Source: Gymnopus androsaceus JB14
Taxonomy: Eukaryota > Basidiomycota > Agaricomycetes > Agaricales > Omphalotaceae
Direction: 5' to 3'
NCBI GenBank assembly: GCA_009733575.1
Contig: ML769406.1
Span: 338,911 to 402,910, forward strand
Length of the DNA stretch: 64,000 nucleotides
The notes beneath the pieces are model-generated. The model was given only the letters and a program-made list of their open reading frames with translations. It ran no database searches and was not told where the DNA came from. The position numbers were made by a program, and so were the translations under genes. Positions 58,825-64,000 of the stretch are shown piece by piece (position 1 is the stretch's first letter; each line of letters begins with the position of its first letter).

Positions 58825-59146
58825 ACACCTAAACCAAACAGGAGAATGTAAGCGATCTATTCGCGAGTTGACAAGTGAACGAGGAGAAATTTAACAAGAG
58901 CGTGGATCGAGGACGGTGACGGAGATACGCGAGTGCGTCAGGAGGCAAGACAAGAATCTACGCCGATGGCGTCAAGAACAAGAATTGTAGAGCGAGATTT
59001 GGACGAGGATGGAAGGGAACGACGCGTATGTTGCGTAAAAGAGAAGTTTGGAACGAATTGGAAAAGGGCGAGACAAAGAAAAGAGAAGTTCAGCTCGACG
59101 ATATGGCTCGTCGAGTATGCAGCGTAATAGATATCAAAAAAAAAAG

Positions 59147-59393
59147 TGTAAACGTCGTATACACGACGACACTCACAATCGGACGACTTGATAAGCACAC
59201 GCTGTATTGACAAAGTCTACAGCAGAAGAGAGATATCGTACGATAGGGAGATGATGGTAGTCGAAAGTAAAGAACGACTGAAGTATGTAATCTAGGGAAG
59301 AGATCTATAAGTAGTGCCGGATGCCGGAGGTCGGGGTATGCCGAGTGCGGGGTATGCGGGGTACGTTGAGTCGTAAGCGCGAGAGCGCTTACA
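59147..59393 (-). repeat. 5' LTR (right in window)
   Basis: 247 bp, identical to the copy at 52907-53153. Transcription of the element should start here and run toward lower coordinates. Confidence 0.93.
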
Positions 59394-59398
59394 TCTCC

Positions 59399-60059
59399 TT
59401 TTCATTTGTCAATACTTTAATATCAGTGCCCGTGCTTCAGCTTCTGCAGGCCTGCAGCTACTTCCATTCTGGGTGTGCCATTACAGTATCTAGCAGGTGA
59501 ATGATTCTGAATTTTGTTAAAGACAGCCAAGTCAGAACTTGAATGCCATTTCCTTGTATGAATTCAAGCAAAAAAAAAAAAAAAAACTCAAACGAGCACT
59601 GGATGAGTATCATGAGTGAGTGTACTTTGGAACTCTCTAATAGTAAGTTGGTACTGTATGGGTAATGCATATGATATGTAGGGTACAAGTACTACGTATG
59701 TAAAGGATGCATTAAAAAAAACTAGGGAACGTAAAAACAAAAAAAAAAGAGAGAACAGACAGGCAATCAAATTCAGTAACGAAGTCCATTCATGAAGCAT
59801 CACATAACACGACACCCACCATCCTCAGGACAACGCCTCTCCACCCACCCGCATTCCGAAAAGCCAAGCATATCGGCAGTCTTAATAACACCTCCCGTTC
59901 TCTGAATCTCAATCATTGACCTAAATATCTAGGATATCACTGGGTTCAGTATCAGTATCAATCGGTATCAGGACCCCCGACTCGGAGTCCAAGCCAGGTG
60001 AAATTCGGTAGTGATAGTGTAATCGAGCTACTTGAGGTAGGTGAGTACAGGAAGTCCCG
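59399..60059. other. Remainder of unidentified fragment (copy 2) and spacer
   Basis: 59399-59470 is the other half of the coding fragment cut by the retrotransposon. The rest parallels 40340-40914 of copy 1, including poly-A tracts (59570-59586 and 59740-59751), without a gene. Confidence 0.55.
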
Positions 60060-61245
60060 CTATGCGCCGCCGAATCCACCGCCTTCTGCTGCTACTGCTG
60101 AAGATGAAGATGCAAGCAACCTCGGACACGCATAATGCACCACGGAAACGAAAATCTCCGTCGCCAGGTCCTCCAAATTCCCTAGCCCTAGAGGATGAAC
60201 CCAAACCCTATCCTCCCCTGTCATCACCCTTACCGTCAACCTAAACACCGCACTCGCAATATCAAACTGGATATTGGACGGTGTACCAATGGTTTTTTAC
60301 TGGGAACGGGCAACTGACGGTGCGTGGGGACGTGCGCCGGAGGTTAGGAATTAGGTGTGGAAGAGGAGGGACCTTGGGAGGAAAAGGAGCCTAGACTGCC
60401 TACTGATAACGACGACGAAGCTGCACGCAGATGTGGAGGTGGATGCACCGACTGTCGAGCTATACCATGTTGATACTTGTTGGATAATTTCGACTAGTTC
60501 TTCTTTTGCAGAAGAATGGCTTGAGAGTCATCCCTCCCCATACCGTACATACTAACTTCTTCATCTCCACCCTGCTGCTGAAGCTGAAGCCTCGACGACA
60601 AGTCATAGTCTTTGTTTCCGAGGCCCTGCTGTTGAAGCTGAAGCTTCAACGAATCTACATCTGCGTCTGCGTCTAGAGGCGCATCCACATCATCGGCACT
60701 CCACAAACTCAAATCCTCGGCATTTCACCGATAATGGTGGGATAGATTCCTTCGCCTCCGGTGATTGTGAGCGTATCGGCTTTGAGAATGTCAAGTTGCT
60801 CTTAGATGGATTTTCGGATAACTGCTTCACCGATTTTGATAGCAAAGACCGGGGAGGAGTAGTGTCCTCTAATGACACCAAGGGCATCAGCATTGAACCA
60901 GTTCCAGTGGCGGGTGATGAGGGTTAGACTGTTGTAGTAGTGCCCAGAAAAGGCTGCGCAGCCGTGCAAGCCAAAGCCATCGGATGAGGAGGAGGAAGAC
61001 TTGGGGATAGGTGGAGGTTGTGAATACAGGAGGTTGCACGAATAAGATTGCTTCTGGGTGAGAAGCACGGATACGGGTACCAAAAAGACGAAATGCGCTA
61101 GCCAGTAGTGCTGGACGAATTCAACCTTGACGGGTGACGAAGAAATTTTTTCTTCATCCATAGGCTCGGGAAGATATCGAAAATACTCCGGCTTAAGAAC
61201 GTCGCCGGTATCCAAATCCCAAACACCATTGTAAAGCTTGCTCGC
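60060..61245 (-). pseudogene. GH5 (subfamily 12-like) glucosidase, truncated and broken, copy 2
   Basis: Minus-strand pieces match copy 1 at 40915-42516: GVWDLDTGDVLKPEYFRYLP, AAFSGHYYNSLTLITRHWNW, FNADALGVIRGHYSSPVFAI, KIGEAVIRKSI, MSLWSADDVDAPLDADADVD, LQLQQQGGDEEVSMYGMG and, at 60060-60248, FRLTVRV with LATEIFVSVVHYA (C-terminal beta-sandwich). Similarity to copy 1 stops near 61245, so this copy has lost the catalytic N-terminal half. Frames are broken. Confidence 0.7.
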
Positions 61246-61659
61246 GTGCGTAGATGTGAACACGCTTCGGGTTCGAGAGGGTCAATCGAGGTTGTTTGCA
61301 GGAAAAGGAACGGTATATTGGGGAATCTAATCTACTTTGTGTTTCGACTTTCTACTGGTTTTCTACGTACCAAGTCCCCTAAATGTCTAATGCTACTGAA
61401 GTAGTTGTACTGGTAACTGTAAGTAGTAAGGAACAAAACGTGCCCGAGAGCACCGACAACTGGTAAGTATGTAGGGCCTTGTAGCTAGGGTGTATAGGTA
61501 CAAGGGCCTTGTCGCGAAGTCATACGCGTGCATACACGTATGAAGCGCGACATCCCCTCTTTGCTTTAAAATGAAAACACGGGGGACCAAGCGGAGCGAA
61601 AAAGAAAGACAACCAGAAAAGAAAAAAAAATGTATATATATGAAGTAGAAAATCGGCAA
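61246..61659. other. No gene recognised
   Basis: Junction between the end of the duplicated locus and the Gag-Pro ORF. AT-rich near 61615-61640. No LTR or target duplication recognised. Confidence 0.4.
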
Positions 61660-64000
61660 TTACACACCATCATGACCAGCGAACGTGAATCCCTGTACCT
61701 GTATCTCCGTGAATAATTCGATGACCAACTGGAGGAGTGGAATGAACGGCGGAACAAGAGTCGGAAATTGGTGGATAACATGAAGTTTCTCGGGGAGCAT
61801 TACTGAATCAGGAGCAGTACGGCAATGTACTGGCCTGTAGCACTTTTTGCCAGCAGTGTATATGGTTATAGGAGAAGAATCTTTCTTAGGAATTAATGGT
61901 AAGGAGGAATATTGAGCTGAGAGATGAGGAAGAAGGCATTTTTCGATCTTGTACCATGGAACGAGGGATGATCTGATGTGAGCTTCGGTGTATCGACCAG
62001 TCGGAACAAATGAGAGAGGAATTGCAAGAAGTTCGCAGGAATCGGACGGAAATTGTTGAATAATGCGGAATTTTTCGGGTGGCATTGGAGGAACAGGCGC
62101 AGTACATCGATGGACTGGCTTGGAACACTTTTTGGAAGCAGCGTAAACGGAAATGGAAAATGAATTTTTATTCGGATTTGATGGATGCGAAACACAGGTA
62201 TTGGGGAGATTGAGTAAGACCGATCCCAGGAGTATTCCTGCTATATCTTGTTGAACCGGCTTGTCTCGAACCACCGGCACAGTAGGACCCTCGAGGATAC
62301 TCGCGTATACCTGATTGTTGAACGAGCGGCATGCAGGAACACGGAAGAAAGAGTGAGAGAAACGTTCCGGGTACAGTACTGGACCGATATTCTCGGATCG
62401 AATTCGGAATGATATGCCGGCAACGGAGATGTTGCCAGCCAGATTTCCCCGATTGGGAATAAGTGTTTCTTTGGCCAATTCAACTACGACGAGAGCTTCC
62501 TTAATGTCTAGCTCGTCGATCTCCATCTCCTTGGATGCTACACTTTCCTCAACTCGTTCAACGGCGAGAAGAGCATCCTCTCCATTTCGCAACTCATCCA
62601 ACTCTCGGATACTCGTTAATTCTTTGGCAACGTAAAAGCCATTCCCTTCCCTTGCGTCTCCGAATTCTTGGAAGAAGACCGCCACTGGGTCTGGAGGATC
62701 TTTTGGAGCAAATGGGAGGGATTTCATGTCGCTGTACTGAGTTGATTTGGCAGATTCCAAAAGGTACGTTGGTCCGATATCTTCCAATAGATTACCATCG
62801 ATTCCAATACGACGGCTCGTCACGCTCTCCTTCACTTTACTTCGGTAATCTGGGGCGATTGCTAACAGATCATCTTGTCGAACAGAAACCGCGCTCGAGA
62901 GTCCTGCTTGAACAACTCGTTCAACAGCAACCTCTGTCTCGATCGGTGCACGGTATCGAAAGCTACAGACGTCATCCTTTGGAGGGACACCAACCGTCCT
63001 TTCCTGCGGAGGGACGTAATTCGGGGGAAGTTTGCCTATCATAGGCTTCGGTGGTCTCGTTGGACCAGGAACAGGAGGGATAGGTCGGGATGGCTCAGGA
63101 TCGTTGGGAGCAGGGGAAGGTTTAGATTTGGCTGGAGGAATCGACGGCAATTTATCAGGTAAGTCTTTGTCTTTAGCTTCTTTCGCCGTGCGGCGTGTCT
63201 CCATCTTGAAAAGAAGCTGACGAATTACCTCAGCTTCTTGTTGTTCCTCGTCGACTGGACTCGCCATATACGACGCTGCCTTCGCAAGCATCGACGGACC
63301 CTGAAATCCATGTAGGGTATACGACGAATGGGAACTCACGTCGACTCCCGCCAACGGTCCCGTTGTAACCTGGGGTGATTCCAACAGCCAGGACTTCTCG
63401 GACGGATGATCTTCAAAATAATGTTCGAAGCGTTGTTTCAACGTACCCTCCATATATCGCTGAATACGAGGAAGACGTTGGCCACCTTTCAACTGGACAA
63501 ATCCGTTTTCGTCTCGTTCCACGCGATCTTTGCTAACCCATTCCAATAGGTCAGCACAGCTATCAAACCTGGTGCTATCGCAGTTATCCCAAAAGCACTT
63601 ATTAGACCGATTCGGCTTCGGAGGACGGAAACCACTACCGGATGAAGATGGGCTGCTTTCGCCACCTTTGACCATCTGGGTCATTAGTTGGGTCAACGAA
63701 GCGACCACTTGGGACAACTGGTCCAGCTTCGACTCCGTTGATTCGACCTTAGGAGCTACTGATGCAGTTATAGAGGATACGGGGACCTTGGAACGGTCCC
63801 CTGTACTAAAATTTCCGGGTTTTACTGTGGTTGATGCATCGGAAAGGAGATAGTCGGTGGCTTCGCGCAACTCGGTAAGTGTATACGCTTGTCCTTTGGG
63901 TTTCTGGGGGTATTTCACCTGGAGTCGTGTATCTAGGCGATTACGAATCGTTTCGGAGAACGCCTCGGTATAGATGCTGGCGACTTGGACCCGGAAAGTA
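61660..64000 (-). CDS. Gypsy-type Gag-Pro polyprotein, runs off the window edge
   Basis: The frame is open from 61660 to the window end, so the true start lies beyond 64000; the apparent start at 63918 is a GTG inside the frame. Read from the edge it has a capsid end (IYTEAFSETIRNRLDTRLQV, YTLTELREATDYLLSD), a coiled segment (KLDQLSQVVASLTQLMTQMV), a zinc-knuckle-like CFWDNCDSTRFDSCADLLEW with the usual following block KDRVERDENGFVQLKGGQRL, a Pro-rich linker, and FRYRAPIETEVAVERVVQAG, which precedes the protease in Agaricomycete Gypsy elements. A canonical DTG/DSG was not found. The C-terminal part contains two similar blocks, each with PVH.. and PEKxxxIxQFP, and FVPTGRYTEAHI. The ORF stops at 61660 with no RT downstream in this window, so the element is truncated. 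Confidence 0.75.
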   Translation of the reverse strand, partial: TFRVQVASIYTEAFSETIRNRLDTRLQVKYPQKPKGQAYTLTELREATDYLLSDASTTVKPGNFSTGDRSKVPVSSITASVAPKVESTESKLDQLSQVVASLTQLMTQMVKGGESSPSSSGSGFRPPKPNRSNKCFWDNCDSTRFDSCADLLEWVSKDRVERDENGFVQLKGGQRLPRIQRYMEGTLKQRFEHYFEDHPSEKSWLLESPQVTTGPLAGVDVSSHSSYTLHGFQGPSMLAKAASYMASPVDEEQQEAEVIRQLLFKMETRRTAKEAKDKDLPDKLPSIPPAKSKPSPAPNDPEPSRPIPPVPGPTRPPKPMIGKLPPNYVPPQERTVGVPPKDDVCSFRYRAPIETEVAVERVVQAGLSSAVSVRQDDLLAIAPDYRSKVKESVTSRRIGIDGNLLEDIGPTYLLESAKSTQYSDMKSLPFAPKDPPDPVAVFFQEFGDAREGNGFYVAKELTSIRELDELRNGEDALLAVERVEESVASKEMEIDELDIKEALVVVELAKETLIPNRGNLAGNISVAGISFRIRSENIGPVLYPERFSHSFFRVPACRSFNNQVYASILEGPTVPVVRDKPVQQDIAGILLGSVLLNLPNTCVSHPSNPNKNSFSISVYAASKKCSKPVHRCTAPVPPMPPEKFRIIQQFPSDSCELLAIPLSFVPTGRYTEAHIRSSLVPWYKIEKCLLPHLSAQYSSLPLIPKKDSSPITIYTAGKKCYRPVHCRTAPDSVMLPEKLHVIHQFPTLVPPFIPLLQLVIELFTEIQVQGFTFAGHDGV

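Larger units (their letters stand above)
52907..59393 (-). mobile_element. Ty3/Gypsy chromovirus-type LTR retrotransposon, 6487 bp
   Basis: Two LTRs of 247 bp (52907-53153 and 59147-59393) begin TG, end CA, and are identical over their whole length by direct reading. A 5-bp target duplication TCTCC flanks them (52902-52906 and 59394-59398). The uninterrupted target survives at 40253-40275 (GATTGTGTCCTTTTCATTTG). The element lies on the minus strand: Gag, then protease, RT, RNase H, integrase and a chromodomain. A purine-rich tract (complement of 53154-53167) precedes the 3' LTR, but no clear tRNA primer site follows the 5' LTR. It splits the unidentified coding fragment of locus copy 2. Confidence 0.95.

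Noticed and set aside
63916..63918. Start of the Gag-Pro ORF at 63918
   Set aside because: The codon there is GTG and the frame stays open to the window edge, so the real start is outside.

Overview
This window comes from a filamentous basidiomycete, most likely an Agaricomycete. The evidence is many short introns of about 50 bases with GT..AG borders, a DUF6534 membrane protein, a sterol-glucosidase-type GH5 protein, an NB-ARC/TPR NLR and an Agaricomycete-type Gypsy Gag-Pro polyprotein. There are no operons, and I see no CRISPR array, rRNA or convincing tRNA. I cannot name a species.

Layout. 1-8.7 kb is a TE-rich, gene-poor stretch. It holds a decayed multi-TM protein gene (1.2-2.5 kb), a cluster of non-autonomous DNA transposons (TA-target elements at 3.06 and 5.93 kb, a hAT-type element at 4.38 kb), a telomere-like tract, and fragments of an MFS transporter and of UDP-glucuronate decarboxylase. 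9-16 kb holds house-keeping and transport genes: an ISA2-like Fe-S assembly gene, an NCS1 uracil/allantoin-type permease and a Dal5-type MFS permease. 16.6-30.4 kb mixes fragments of a repeated locus with a DUF6534 gene, two tandem P-loop GTPase genes (one broken) and a complete cytochrome b5-fused sphingolipid-type desaturase. 30.4-33.6 kb has nothing I can name.

33.6-61.2 kb is the centre of interest. It is a direct segmental duplication whose unit contains a remnant of a single-pass membrane-protein gene, an NLR, an unidentified coding fragment and a GH5 fragment. Copy 1 carries an intact 962-residue NLR with nine nearly identical TPR units and, before the NB-ARC domain, what looks like a second, degenerate nucleotide-binding domain. 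Copy 2 carries a frameshifted NLR with fewer repeats. The copies are distinguished by three insertions whose empty sites survive in the other copy: an 879-bp TA-target element in intron 1 of NLR copy 2, an 886-bp TA-target element downstream of NLR copy 1, and a 6.5-kb chromodomain Ty3/Gypsy retrotransposon with identical 247-bp LTRs in copy 2. Between the copies lie an 883-bp hAT-type element with an internal ORF and a 1.2-kb near-perfect palindrome. The window ends inside a second Gypsy-type Gag-Pro ORF that runs off the edge.

Several genes, including the young retrotransposon, show isolated single-base frameshifts. Some may be real decay, but residual assembly indels should be excluded first.
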